Source: SKLM01 sp964575455
GTDB taxonomy: Bacteria; Chloroflexota; Anaerolineae; B4-G1
Reading direction: 5' to 3'
NCBI GenBank assembly: GCA_964575455.1
Contig: CAZNRX010000007.1
Span: forward strand, 25,431-89,430
Length of the DNA stretch: 64,000 nt
Shown here: in pieces, positions 7,699-17,500 of the stretch
How the letters are laid out: the number at the start of each line of letters is the position of its first letter
Numbering within the stretch: position 1 is the stretch's first letter
Position numbers and translations under genes: made by a program
The notes under the pieces: model-generated
Told to the model about the DNA's origin: nothing
What the model saw: only the letters and a program-made list of their open reading frames with translations
The model's database searches: none

Positions 7699-10155
7699 AT
7701 GAGGCGACGATATCTTTCTGCTATCTATCTCGTAGCTGGCCTGGTGGTGTTGGGGCTTCTGATCTGGCTGACTGCCAACGCTAGCATGGTCACCCCACCC
7801 ACCCCGGAAGAGCTCCTGTCAGGGGCGCTGTTCATCGCGATGATCATCTTCACCGATGTCTTCGGCGTGCGCCTGGCGGGAGGCGTCGTGTCGCTGCTGC
7901 CGATGACGACGGTTGCGGCCTACCTGGTGATGGGGCCGATAGCGACGGGATGGGCTGCGTTGATAGGCGCCGGCGTGCACGCCGTGCTCCGCTACCGCTG
8001 GGCCGAGCGGCTGGGACTCCCGCGGGTGACGGGCATCCCATCGATCATCACCATAGGCGCGGCGAACGCAGTGGCACACACGGTGAGCGTGTTAGTGGGC
8101 GGTGTGGTCTTCCAGGCACTTCAGGGGGAGATACCCTTAACTCGAATTGATCCCCAGGATGTCCTGGCGCTGGTGTTGTTCGCTCTCACCTACTTGCTCT
8201 TCAATCACCTGGCCTTCCTGCCCGCCATCGCGGCGCGGGGTCGGGAGTCGCTGCGACACTACGCGCACTCGCTCCCCAACCTGATCTTCTACGAGGGGAG
8301 CCCGTTGACCCTGGCGCCTCTGATGGCGTTGATCCACACGCGGCTGGGTGTGGTGATGTTTGCCCTTTTCGCCCTCAGCATGGTCGTCGCTTCGTTGATC
8401 ACGCGCAGCTTGGCGCAGACCAGTCAGCGACTCCAGCGCCGGGTGAGAGAGCTGCGTGGCCTCCAGGCAGTGGGGCAAGCTCTCAGCGCCAACCTGGACA
8501 TCGAGGCCGTGGTGTCGGCGATCTACGAGCAGGTTGCCCGGCTTATGCCCGCTCGCAACTTCTACGTCTCCCTCTACGATCCGCAGGTGGATGAGGTCTC
8601 GTTCCCGCTGGCCGTGGAGGAGGGAGAGCATGTGCAGTGGCGCTCGCGCCGAACGGGCTCCGGCCTCACGGAATACGTCCTGCACAGCCGGGAACCCCTG
8701 TTGATGAGGAGCGATGTTGGGGCTAAGCTCGACAAGCTTGACGTCGACTCCATCGGCAAGCCGGCCGAGTGTTGGCTTGGCGTGCCAATCTTGGCAGCGG
8801 ACGAGGTGCTTGGCGTCATAGCTGTCCAGTCGTACGATGCAGCGGAGGCCTACGACCTACCCCATCAGAGGGTGCTCACCACCATCGCTGCCCAGGCCGC
8901 TGTGGCCATCCAGAATGCCCGCCTCTACGAACGCACCGACGAGGCGCTGGCCCGCCGGGTGCAGGAGCTGGACTCCATTCTCAGAACCGCCAGGGAGGGC
9001 ATCATGCTGCTGGATACGGACTGGCGTATCGTGGCGGCTAACCGCGCGCTAGCTGACCTCTTGGACGTCGCTCAGCTAGAGCTGCTTGGACAGATCTTCG
9101 AGACCCCTGGAGGAGAGGATAACCAGCCTCTGGTGAGGCTGCTGGGATACAGCGAAGAGGATCTGAGGAGCGACTGTCAGAGCCTGAGGGACGCAGGGGA
9201 GGGCGAGGCCGCTGACCCAGTGGCTGACGCTCCGGTGGCCGCCCACCCGCACGTCGGGGTCAAGCAGGCGATCGTCACTCTGAGCGCATCGGGTCGCCAC
9301 ATCGAGCGGACGTTGACGCCGGTGCGAGGCCAGAAAGGCGTCATCACTGGTTGGCTGCTTGTCCTCCGAGACGTCACCGAAGAGATCGAGCTGGGGCGCC
9401 TGAAGGACGATATGACGTACATGTTGGTCCACGACCTGCGCTCGCCACTCACGGTGTTGGGCAACAGCTTCACCCTCATGGAGGAGGCTTTCGCCGAGGA
9501 CGACTCAGAGCTGTTCAAGACCTTTATCGACATGGCGCAGCGGAGCAGCGATCGCATGTTGGGCCTGGTCAACGGCCTTCTCGACGTCAGCGAGCTCGAG
9601 AGCGATGAGATCGATTTGAGCCTTGAGGCCGTGGATCCGAGAACCTTGCTGCAGGAGACTGTCACACAGCTGTCTCCGCTGGCGGCCTCGGCTCAGATCA
9701 CGATCGAGGTCTCCGTCGCCGCCGACCTCCCGCCACTCCACGTGGACGTGGGATTGATCAGACGTGTGCTGAACAATCTCATCGACAACGCCATCAAGTT
9801 CGCCCCCGATGGCAGCTGGGTCCGGGTGTGGGCTCGGCCTGACCCAGAGAGCGCACGGCTAGAGGTCCAACCACGGGAGATTCGGCTGCATCAACTGCTG
9901 ATCGGCGTCAGCGATGAGGGCCCTGGCATACCGGAGGAGGAGCAGTCCAAGCTGTTCGAGAAGTTCCACCGTGTCTCCTCGGTGACAGGGCGCCGTTCCG
10001 GGAGCGGGCTGGGGCTCCCCTTCTGCAAGCTGGCCGTGGAGGCGCACGGGGGTAGGATCTGGGTGGAGAGCCCCTCCGGCGGAATCGCGTCCACCGAGGT
10101 GGGAAGCACGTTCTTGATGAAGCTGCCTACGGTACCATCCGATTCATCACGCTGA
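7699..10155 (+). CDS. Membrane-bound sensor histidine kinase with GAF and PAS domains
   Basis: 818 aa. Residues 1-240 hold about seven hydrophobic helices forming an integral-membrane sensor. A GAF domain spans about 255-415 (WLGVPILAADEVLGVIAVQS), a PAS-like region 425-560, then HisKA with the phospho-acceptor His578 (LVHDLRSPLTVLGN) and a HATPase domain (NNLIDNAIKF near 692; DEGPGIP; GSGLGLPFCKLAVEAHGG). It is a complete two-component sensor kinase, but no response regulator gene is adjacent. The start is ATG 7699 behind GAAGG. It follows the hydroxylase genes by 117 bp filled with family E repeats and may be transcribed separately. Confidence 0.92.
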   Translation: MRRRYLSAIYLVAGLVVLGLLIWLTANASMVTPPTPEELLSGALFIAMIIFTDVFGVRLAGGVVSLLPMTTVAAYLVMGPIATGWAALIGAGVHAVLRYRWAERLGLPRVTGIPSIITIGAANAVAHTVSVLVGGVVFQALQGEIPLTRIDPQDVLALVLFALTYLLFNHLAFLPAIAARGRESLRHYAHSLPNLIFYEGSPLTLAPLMALIHTRLGVVMFALFALSMVVASLITRSLAQTSQRLQRRVRELRGLQAVGQALSANLDIEAVVSAIYEQVARLMPARNFYVSLYDPQVDEVSFPLAVEEGEHVQWRSRRTGSGLTEYVLHSREPLLMRSDVGAKLDKLDVDSIGKPAECWLGVPILAADEVLGVIAVQSYDAAEAYDLPHQRVLTTIAAQAAVAIQNARLYERTDEALARRVQELDSILRTAREGIMLLDTDWRIVAANRALADLLDVAQLELLGQIFETPGGEDNQPLVRLLGYSEEDLRSDCQSLRDAGEGEAADPVADAPVAAHPHVGVKQAIVTLSASGRHIERTLTPVRGQKGVITGWLLVLRDVTEEIELGRLKDDMTYMLVHDLRSPLTVLGNSFTLMEEAFAEDDSELFKTFIDMAQRSSDRMLGLVNGLLDVSELESDEIDLSLEAVDPRTLLQETVTQLSPLAASAQITIEVSVAADLPPLHVDVGLIRRVLNNLIDNAIKFAPDGSWVRVWARPDPESARLEVQPREIRLHQLLIGVSDEGPGIPEEEQSKLFEKFHRVSSVTGRRSGSGLGLPFCKLAVEAHGGRIWVESPSGGIASTEVGSTFLMKLPTVPSDSSR

Positions 10156-10285
10156 CGCAGGTCTCGTTCCTTCGAAACGGGGGGCGCCCCGGAGCACAGT
10201 CGCGGCCCTGAGGTGCGAGCAGGCCTTCCCATCACGCGCTGTTCCTGCACGGTCGTTCCCTTTCTTCGAGTGTTCGACGCTCTGG

Positions 10286-11149
10286 CTACCAGCGCAGTTC
10301 CACAGGATCGCCCGGCTGGAGGCCCAGTCTCTCGGCGCCGCTTCCCTCGCGCACGGCGATCTCCAGGTGCCCGCCGCTGCCCACCAGGGCCAGTGCGTCG
10401 CCGGGTTCAACGTCGGCGTAGGTACGGCGCACGCTCTCTATCTCCCGACCCTCGGTTTGGGGGCCACCGGAACCAAGGGCAACTACAGCCTCGTCGGCCG
10501 TAAGACGAGCCCGCTCGTCGCTTTGCTGTCGAAACGCTGGCTCCAGTGAGAGCTCGTCCCCTCTCCAGAGAAGACGCCCTATGCTCGTGATCGCGTTGCC
10601 GAAGTGGTCCGTGTGGAGGACTTCGCCGCCGATGTGACGGGGGCCTGTCTCCAGGCGTGGAGGTGGGAGCACGACCGGGTCGGGCACTGTCGGGCCGAGT
10701 TCGTCGACGGGGACGCCGGCCGCCAGGTGGGCAGCAGCGGGGGCAAAGATGTCGCGCCCGTGGAAGGTCTGGCTCACCAGGGGGAGCCGATGGCGCGGTT
10801 CAGTGAGCTCGACGGTGGTCTCCACGGCCCCCTCGGCCATGACGTAGCTGAAGACGCCGTTGTCGGGTCCGACGAAGGTGCCGTGGGAAAGCCGGACGGC
10901 GATGGGGCGACGCGCGCTGCCGACGCCGGGGTCCACCACCACCAGATGGACGGACCCCGAGGGGAAGAAACGATACGCGGTGTGGAGAACGTACGCCGTC
11001 TGGCGGACGTTCTGACGTGTGATGTCGTGCGTGATGTCCACCAAACGAGCATGCGGGGCGATATTGAGCATGACGCCCTTCATCGTTCCCACGTAGCCAT
11101 CGGCGATGCCGAAATCTGTGGTCAGAGTGATGATCGGCCATTTATTCAT
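10286..11149 (-). CDS. SAM hydrolase (SAM hydroxide adenosyltransferase family, DUF62)
   Basis: A 287-aa cytosolic enzyme that uses hydroxide to convert S-adenosylmethionine into adenosine and methionine. Family landmarks are all present: ITLTTDFG at the N-terminus, VDPGVGS, VGPDNGVF, FHGRDIFAPAAAHL and TDHFGNAITSI, then the C-terminal beta domain. The start is ATG 11149 (MNKWPIITLTTDFG): upstream codons extend past the family N-terminus, and a promoter (TTGACG, 17 nt, TAGAAT) would start transcription at about 11150, so the message is probably leaderless. It converges on the kinase at 7699-10155 and diverges from the phasin operon. Confidence 0.92.
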   Translation of the reverse strand: MNKWPIITLTTDFGIADGYVGTMKGVMLNIAPHARLVDITHDITRQNVRQTAYVLHTAYRFFPSGSVHLVVVDPGVGSARRPIAVRLSHGTFVGPDNGVFSYVMAEGAVETTVELTEPRHRLPLVSQTFHGRDIFAPAAAHLAAGVPVDELGPTVPDPVVLPPPRLETGPRHIGGEVLHTDHFGNAITSIGRLLWRGDELSLEPAFRQQSDERARLTADEAVVALGSGGPQTEGREIESVRRTYADVEPGDALALVGSGGHLEIAVREGSGAERLGLQPGDPVELRW

Positions 11150-11156
11150 ACACTGC

Positions 11157-11185
11157 ATTCTACCTACGGCTGCAGGTCTCGTCAA
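11157..11185 (-). promoter_or_regulatory. Promoter of the SAM hydrolase gene (leaderless)
   Basis: Minus strand: TTGACG (11185-11180), 17 nt, TAGAAT (11162-11157). The expected start point, about 7 nt past the -10, falls at about 11150, next to the ATG at 11149. No ribosome site can therefore be in the message. Confidence 0.7.
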
Positions 11186-11196
11186 CTCACTCCGGC

Positions 11197-11224
11197 TTGA
11201 CCGTCGGGTGGGTGTCGGTATAAT
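11197..11224 (+). promoter_or_regulatory. Promoter of the phasin-patatin operon
   Basis: TTGACC (11197-11202), 16 nt, perfect TATAAT (11219-11224). It is back-to-back with the SAM hydrolase promoter, the two -35 elements lying 11 nt apart. Confidence 0.75.
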
Positions 11225-11321
11225 TGATCTTGAACACTCACGTTGTCTACACCATAGACGCAATATCCTCGTACACGGCACCCGTCACCGATATCTGAGA
11301 TGCACCGAGGGAGGTTTGGAG

Positions 11322-11633
11322 ATGGCGAACATACTCGAAAAGACGTTGCTCATGGGATTGGGCGTCTTCACCCTGACGCGCGAGAAGGTGAGGGAGGCCG
11401 TCAACGAGCTGGTGGAGGAGGAAGGGGTCGAGCCCGAGGAGGCTCAGAAGCTGGCCGATGCCTTGGCGGCCAAGGGGGAGCAGGAGCGCGAGAAGCTCCG
11501 CGGCGAACTCCGCGACATGGTCCGCCAGGAGATGAGCCGCGTCAAACCTGTCACGCAGAGGGAGTTCGAGGCGCTGAAGCAGAAGGTAGACGAGCTGGCA
11601 GACAAGATCGACACCCTGGTGGAGTCGGAGTGA
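11322..11633 (+). CDS. Phasin-like / polyhydroxyalkanoate granule-associated-type coiled-coil protein
   Basis: 103 aa, rich in charged heptads after a short hydrophobic N-terminal stretch (LEKTLLMGLGVFTLTREKVR). The pattern fits the PHA granule-associated/phasin superfamily, with amphipathic helix 1 (residues 1-50) and a coiled coil (65-103). In bacteria without PHA such proteins may bind other lipid surfaces, and no PHA synthase is in the window. The start is ATG 11322 behind GGAGG. It is followed after 34 bp by a patatin lipase, which suggests a shared lipid- or granule-surface role (inference). Confidence 0.7.
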   Translation: MANILEKTLLMGLGVFTLTREKVREAVNELVEEEGVEPEEAQKLADALAAKGEQEREKLRGELRDMVRQEMSRVKPVTQREFEALKQKVDELADKIDTLVESE

Positions 11634-11667
11634 GGAAGAAGGCCATGGTGACGGCGGGCCGAAGGAC

Positions 11668-12567
11668 ATGACGGCGTCAAGGGAGAGCGAGGGGAGACCC
11701 AAGATCGGCCTGGCTCTCAGCGGAGGAGGCGCGCGGGGTTTGGCCCACATCGGCGTGCTCAAGGTGCTTGAGCAAGAAGGGATGTCGATCGACTTGCTGG
11801 CGGGCACCAGTATGGGTGGGGTGGTGGCAGCGGCCTACGCCGCTGGGCTGACGCCTGGTTTTATGGAGCAGGAGGCCATGCGAATGACCAACCCGCGTCG
11901 GCTGCTGTCCCTGGCCGATCCAACCCTGCCGCGACGCGGGTTGTTTGAGGGACAGAAGGTGACCGAGTATCTGAGCCATCATCTGGGGGAATGCACCTTC
12001 GACAGCCTTCGGCGCCCTCTCAGCCTGATCGCCGTTGATCTGGAGGCGAGTGAGGTCGTGACGTTGAACGAGGGCCAGGTGATCGACGCCGTGCGGGCGA
12101 CTATCGCTCTGCCAGGGCTCTTCAAACCGGTGGAACGGGAGTCACAGAGCGAGTCGCGGAGCGACAGGCAACTGCTTGTTGATGGAGGGCTGCTGGACAA
12201 CCTTCCCGCCGACGTGACACGACAGATGGGGGCTGACGTTGTGATCGCCGTGGATGTGATAGGCGACAACAGCACCTTCTCCGCGATGATCAAGACGTTA
12301 CGTGAGCGTCGCTACGTGCCCGGCGGGCTGGCCAGTACCTTTGAGGTCATGCTGCGCTCGCTGGACGTCATGATGAAGGAGATCAATCGGCGCTGCCTGG
12401 TGGAAGCTGCTCCTGAGATCATTATTCGCCCCGACGTCCCGCCGGACGTCAGCGTGCTGCTCGGCTTCACGCGGGCTGCCGATACAATAGCTATTGGGGA
12501 GAAGGCTGCTGTAGAGGCCCTTTCGGACATCCGGAGCGTGCTGGAGGCGACGGCGCCGGCAGTATGA
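11668..12567 (+). CDS. Patatin-like phospholipase (RssA/YchK type)
   Basis: 299 aa with the complete Ser-Asp dyad of patatin lipases: oxyanion loop SGGGARGLAHIGVL at 18-31, nucleophile elbow GTSMGG near 47-52, and the Asp motif LLVDGGLLDNLP near 167. It hydrolyses acyl ester bonds in lipids. No signal peptide is seen, so it is probably cytosolic or membrane-peripheral. It forms an operon with the phasin-like gene upstream. Confidence 0.9.
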   Translation: MTASRESEGRPKIGLALSGGGARGLAHIGVLKVLEQEGMSIDLLAGTSMGGVVAAAYAAGLTPGFMEQEAMRMTNPRRLLSLADPTLPRRGLFEGQKVTEYLSHHLGECTFDSLRRPLSLIAVDLEASEVVTLNEGQVIDAVRATIALPGLFKPVERESQSESRSDRQLLVDGGLLDNLPADVTRQMGADVVIAVDVIGDNSTFSAMIKTLRERRYVPGGLASTFEVMLRSLDVMMKEINRRCLVEAAPEIIIRPDVPPDVSVLLGFTRAADTIAIGEKAAVEALSDIRSVLEATAPAV

Positions 12568-12579
12568 GCGGTCTGACAC

Positions 12580-12622
12580 GCCAGGGCGACAAGGCGATAA
12601 AGCGAGAAGGCGCCAAAGCGAC
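12580..12622 (+). repeat. Short periodic repeat of AAGGCGA/AAAGCGA type
   Basis: The segment reads as alternating AAGGCGA, TAAAGCGA, GAAGGCG and CCAAAGCGA units, a 7-9 nt period, in the 159-bp gap between the patatin and UbiB genes. The rest of the gap contains a palindromic GGCTTGCTTCGCGAGC segment loosely like family C/D. No gene is seen. Confidence 0.5.
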
Positions 12623-12726
12623 TATGACAGACAGGAACAAGCCGCGGAGCTTCTGCAGCCGTGAGGTTTCGGCGCGTACGGCTTGCTTCGCGAGCAGATA
12701 AGTCCTAGGCCGCGCACGAGGCTACG

Positions 12727-14499
12727 GTGGTGAGAGGTCCTCAACGTACGATCCGGCATCTGAGGCGCTATCAAGAGATTGCGGAGGTCTTCATACGTCA
12801 CGGCCTCGGTGAATTGGTCGACCTGCTGGAACTGCAACCTTATCTGGCGTTTCCCCGCCGGCTGGTGCGCCAATGGCGTGAGGAGGCACCGCCGCTTGGC
12901 GCTCCTCAGCGCCTCCGTCTGGCGCTGGAGGAGCTGGGGCCGACGTTCATCAAGTTGGGTCAGGTACTCAGCACACGCCCCGATCTGATACCTCCCGCCT
13001 ACGTCGCTGAACTGGCCAAGCTGCAGGATACCGTCCCCCCGGAGCCTTGGGAGCCTGTTCGAGAGCAGATCGAATCCGAGCTGGGCAAGCCGGTCACAGA
13101 GCTGTTTGCCATCCTTGAGGAGGAGCCCATCGCGGCCGCTTCGTTGGCCCAGGTCCACTCGGCGACGCTGTATGAGCCCCCCCCTCTTGTCCCCCCCAGT
13201 GGGGGGGAGGGTGACGGTGCTCCCCATCCTGTCCCTCCCAGTGGGGGGGAGGGTGCCCCTGTGGTCGTCAAGGTACAGCGGCCCGACATCGAGGAGGTCA
13301 TTGACGTCGATCTGGAGATCCTTCAAGATGTGGCGGAGCTGCTGGAGGGACGTGTGCCACTGGCAAGGATGTACGACCTGCCGGAGATCGCGCGGGGGTT
13401 CGCTGCGACGCTGCGCATGGAGCTGGACTTCTATCGAGAAGCCCATAACGCTGAACGCTTTCGAGAGAACTTCGCCGGCAACCCCTATCTGTACGTGCCT
13501 GAGGTCATCGGCTTAGCTTCGCACGCTGGGGACTTCACCACACGGCGCGTGCTGGTCATGGAACGCATCGATGGCATCAAGATTGACGACGTGAAGGCCC
13601 TGGACGAGGCAGGGTACGACCGACATCAGATCGCCGTCCACGCAGCCCAGATGGTGCTCAAGGAGGTGCTCGAAGATGGCTTCTTCCACGCCGATCCGCA
13701 CCCTGGCAACTTCGTCGTCATGCCTGGGGAGGTCATCGGTGCGATGGACTTCGGGCTCGTTGGGCATTTGAGCTATGGTCTGCGTTCCGATCTGACGCGT
13801 CTTTACATCGCTGTTGTGCAGATGGACACACAGAGCGTTGTCGATCAGCTCATCCGTATGGGCGCGACCACGAAGTCCGTCAATAGAGTGGCCCTTCAGC
13901 GGGATCTGGCTCGTCTTTTGCGGAAGTACCGCGGGCTGCCGCTGCAGGCGATCAGCGCCCAGGAGGTGATGCGGGACGCGACCCCTGTTGCCTTTCGTCA
14001 TCATCTGCGGTTGCCTTCGGAGCTGTGGCTGTTGGGTAAGACGCTGGCCATGTTGGAGGGGGTAGCCCTCAGGCTGGATCCCGATTTCGACATCATTGCC
14101 TTCTCCAGGCCTCACATCCGACGTTTCCTGATGCAGTTAGTCCTTCCACGTAATCTAGCGCCAAGGCTGATCAAGGCAGGGGGAGATTGGAGTGACTTGT
14201 TCAGCCTCCTGCCCCGCATCGGCTCACAGCTTCTGGTCCAAGCCGAGCGAGGGGAGCTTGGGATGACGCTTGAGCACAAGGGCCTGGATCAGGCATTGAG
14301 CCGTCTGGATCGGTCGGCGAATCGCATCTCGCTGAGCGTTCTCCTGGCTGCCCTCATCGTGGGGCTGGCTTTGGTCATTCCGGCCTTCAACCTGGCGGAG
14401 GAGGTTGGTTTGGCGACCATTGTGGTCATTGTCGGCTTTGTAGGCGTCAGTTTGTTGGGTATTTGGCTCGCTTTCTCCATTTGGCGTTCAAATAGGTAG
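12727..14499 (+). CDS. ubiB: UbiB/ABC1/ADCK-family atypical protein kinase
   Basis: 590 aa. Family marks: KxGQ-type motif (FIKLGQVLSTRPDLIP near 78), Ala-rich loop AAASLAQVH near 140, VVVKVQRPDIEEVIDVDLEI, catalytic FHADPHPGNF near 320 and MDFGLVGHL, and two C-terminal membrane helices (545-590). The family supports isoprenoid-quinone metabolism; here menaquinone is the likely quinone. Two in-frame insertions interrupt it: family A at residues 151-176, exactly in the hairpin before VVVKVQRP, and family D (GLASHAG) at 262-268 before TTRRVLVMERIDG. Both sites are surface loops. The start is GTG 12727 (or GTG 12730) with little visible ribosome site. Confidence 0.93.
   Translation: MVRGPQRTIRHLRRYQEIAEVFIRHGLGELVDLLELQPYLAFPRRLVRQWREEAPPLGAPQRLRLALEELGPTFIKLGQVLSTRPDLIPPAYVAELAKLQDTVPPEPWEPVREQIESELGKPVTELFAILEEEPIAAASLAQVHSATLYEPPPLVPPSGGEGDGAPHPVPPSGGEGAPVVVKVQRPDIEEVIDVDLEILQDVAELLEGRVPLARMYDLPEIARGFAATLRMELDFYREAHNAERFRENFAGNPYLYVPEVIGLASHAGDFTTRRVLVMERIDGIKIDDVKALDEAGYDRHQIAVHAAQMVLKEVLEDGFFHADPHPGNFVVMPGEVIGAMDFGLVGHLSYGLRSDLTRLYIAVVQMDTQSVVDQLIRMGATTKSVNRVALQRDLARLLRKYRGLPLQAISAQEVMRDATPVAFRHHLRLPSELWLLGKTLAMLEGVALRLDPDFDIIAFSRPHIRRFLMQLVLPRNLAPRLIKAGGDWSDLFSLLPRIGSQLLVQAERGELGMTLEHKGLDQALSRLDRSANRISLSVLLAALIVGLALVIPAFNLAEEVGLATIVVIVGFVGVSLLGIWLAFSIWRSNR
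13177..13255 (+). repeat. Repeat family A array inside ubiB (two units)
   Basis: CCCCCCCCTCTTGTCCCC then CAGTGGGGGGGAGGG, followed by a second unit with CATCCTGTCCC and the same G-rich arm. Encodes PPPLVPPSGGEGDG and PVPPSGGEG, with the first unit read as CCT-CTT-GTC, the same frame as the first unit in the molybdopterin subunit gene. Confidence 0.87.
13510..13530 (+). repeat. Repeat family D inside ubiB
   Basis: GGC-TTA-GCT-TCG-CAC-GCT-GGG, encoding GLASHAG at residues 262-268. It is an exact seven-codon insertion between VPEVI and DFTTRRVLVM. Confidence 0.8.
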
Positions 14500-14509
14500 G
14501 GGTCTTAAG

Positions 14510-17500
14510 ATGGGTGAAAACAGGATTCTAGCTGAGGAGACGTATCGTAGCCTGATTGAGCGGGCGAACGACGGCATCGTCATCATTCAGGATATGCAAT
14601 TCAAGTACGTCAACCCCCGGCTGGCGGAGATCCTTGGCTGTGGCGTGGAGGAGCTTCTCGACAAGCCCTTCGCCGACTACGTACATCCCCAGGATCGGGC
14701 CAAGGTCGTTGATCGATACCAGCGGAGAATGCGTGGGGAAGGACTCCCCGGGACGTCGCCTATCCCCACGATCTACCAGGTGAAGCTCAGGCGCAAGGAC
14801 GGCAGCGACGTCCTGGTGGAACTCAACGCTGGCCTCACGACCTACCAGGGAGAGCCGGCTGACCTGGCGATTGTCCGCGATATCACCGATCGTGGCTTAG
14901 CTCCGCACGCTAGGCGACTGGAGCAGGAGGTCAGGAAGCGTCAGCTGTATCTGGAAGGGGTTCTGGAATCCACACCCGACGCCATCGTCACCTTGGATCC
15001 CGATCATCGGGTCTCGGAGTGGAACCCGGGAGCGGAGAAGCTGTTTGGGTACTCATCGGAGGAAGCGGTTGGGCGCGATCTTGACGCGCTAATTGCCGGG
15101 CCGGATCCGGAGATGTTCGAGCAGGCGACCAAGCTCACGTGGCACGTCCTGGCGGGGGAGGTGGTTCCTCGTGCCGAGAGCACGCGGTACCGAAAGGACG
15201 GCACCCCGGTGAATGTGATCCTGGCCGGGGCCCCAATCGAAGTCGAGGATGAGTCGGTCGGCGCGGTGGTGGCCTACACCGACATCACCCAGCGCAAGCA
15301 GGTTGAAGAGGCGCTGCGAAGGCGTACCCAGCAGCTGGAAGCGCTGCGGGACGTGGGACTGGATATCATAGGCGAGTTGGAGCTCGACGAGTTGCTGCAG
15401 AGCATCGTGAAGCAAGGCTGTCGTCTGCTGGGCGTCAAAGGCGGCAGTCTTTATCTCGTTGACGGCTGTCGCCAGGGTAAAAGGCCTTCGTCCAGGTATC
15501 TCGTAGGCACGAAGCGTGCGAGGCGGCGTCACGCACCGGAGGCAGAAGGCGGCCTTGAGCAGGTGGTCAGCTATGGATACAAGAGAGATCGCACAGGGTC
15601 GAGAATTACACGGGGCGAAGGAACCGCCGGCAAGGCCTGGCAGGAAGGCAAGCCTGTGGTCGTGGACGACTATCACCATTGGGAGGGACGAGCAGCCGAG
15701 TGGGAGGATGAGGAGCTTACTGCTTCCCTCGCTGTACCGCTGAAGCACGGCGACCAGATCGTTGGCACGCTTGGTTTCGACGCTGTGACCGAGGACAGAT
15801 CCTTCGACGAGGATGACGTGTGGTTGACCTCGCTCTTCGCCAATCAGGCCACCATCGCCATTGAGAACGCTCGTTTGTATGAGGAGACCGCATATCGCCT
15901 CGCCGAGACGGAGGCGTTGCGAAAGGTTATGCTGGCGGCCGCTTCGACCCTCGACCTGGATCAGCTGCTGGAGCGGTCGCTGCGGGTTATCCATCGGGCA
16001 CTGGACATCAAGCATCTGAGCTTCTCGTTTCCGGATGATTCGGGGGAGTTCATGGTGGTCCATCCTTCGCAGATTGGATTCTCCGTTCCACCCGGCGAAG
16101 CTCTCCGGCTTCCTATGGACGCCAGCGTTGCCGGTCGCGCCTACGTCAACCAGAGCCCGGTCTTGATCAAGGACACCTCCGAGACGCCCTACTATCACGA
16201 GTACAAGCCCGAGATGCGATCGGAGTTGACGGTGCCGGTATTCATAGGAGACGAGGTGGTCGGCGTGCTGAATGCCGAGAGCCCAGAGGTGGGCGCGTTT
16301 GATGAGGGCACGCTCCACATCTTTGAGGCCGTCGCCGCCCAGCTGGCGACGGCGATGGAGAACGTCCGGCTACACGAGGAGACCGAGCGGCGGGCCTCTC
16401 GGCTGAGGGCCGTCAACCGCGTTGCGCGCAGGGCGAACTCGCTGCTGCATCTGGATGATCTTGTTGAGGCGGCATACCAGGAGATAGATTCGACCTTCGA
16501 GGTGGATGCCTTCTTTCTCGCTCTCTACGATAGGGAGGAGGATGAGCTGGACTTCCGCCTCTCGGTCGACGAGGGTACGAGGGAGCCCCCTCTTCGACGG
16601 CCCTTGGAGCCTGGGCTGACTGCTTCTGTCGTCAGCAAGGGCGAGCCCCTGCTCATCTACGACTATGTCTGTGAGCAGGAAAGGGAGGACCTGCCTCCAG
16701 CGGAGACCTGGGGCACAGGCAAGATCTCACGCTCGTGGCTGGGCGTGCCGATGCGAGCTGCAGGGGAGGTGACGGGGGTCATCTCAGTGCAGGCTTATCG
16801 TTCCTTTGCCTACGATGATGAGGACGAACAGCTTCTTTCCACCATCGCTGACCAGGTAGCCATGGCGTTGGAGAAGACACGCCTGTATGAGGAATCTCAG
16901 AGACGGGCCAGCCAGGCCGCGCTGCTGTATGAGGTAGGGCGACACGTAAGCAGTGAGCTGGAGCCCGATATACTGCTCGACACCATCGTCTCCTCCGTGC
17001 GAGAGTCATTTGACTATCACAACGTGATCCTTATGTTGCTTGATGGATGGGTGGGGGCCGCCGGGGAGGGGCTGAAGCCCTCGCCGCGGGAGGGGGGATA
17101 CACGTCATCCCGGGGATACACGTCATCCCATGACGAGCACGCTGCGGAGGAGCGCCTCCGGATGCAATCCATCGCCGGTGCCTACGTTGGTATTCTCCCC
17201 CCTGATATCTCGTTGGCCATCGGAGAGGGTATGATAGGCTATGCGGCGTTGAGCGGTGAGACACAGTTGAGCAATGATGTGAGCACAGATCCTCACTATG
17301 TACGTAAGGCGACGGAGAACACGAAGTCTGAGCTCGCTGTGCCGATCAAGAGCGGCGACAGGGTGATCGGCGTGCTCGATCTGCAGGATGATGAACTAGG
17401 GGCTTTTGATCAGTCGGATGTGACGACCCTGGAGACGCTCAGCAGCCAGATCGCTGCGGCCATTGAGAACGCACGTCTCTTCCAGGCCGAGCGCGAGAGG

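Noticed and set aside
15089..16318. 409-aa minus-strand open frame
   Set aside because: Antisense shadow of the giant kinase; composition is that of reversed GAF codons.
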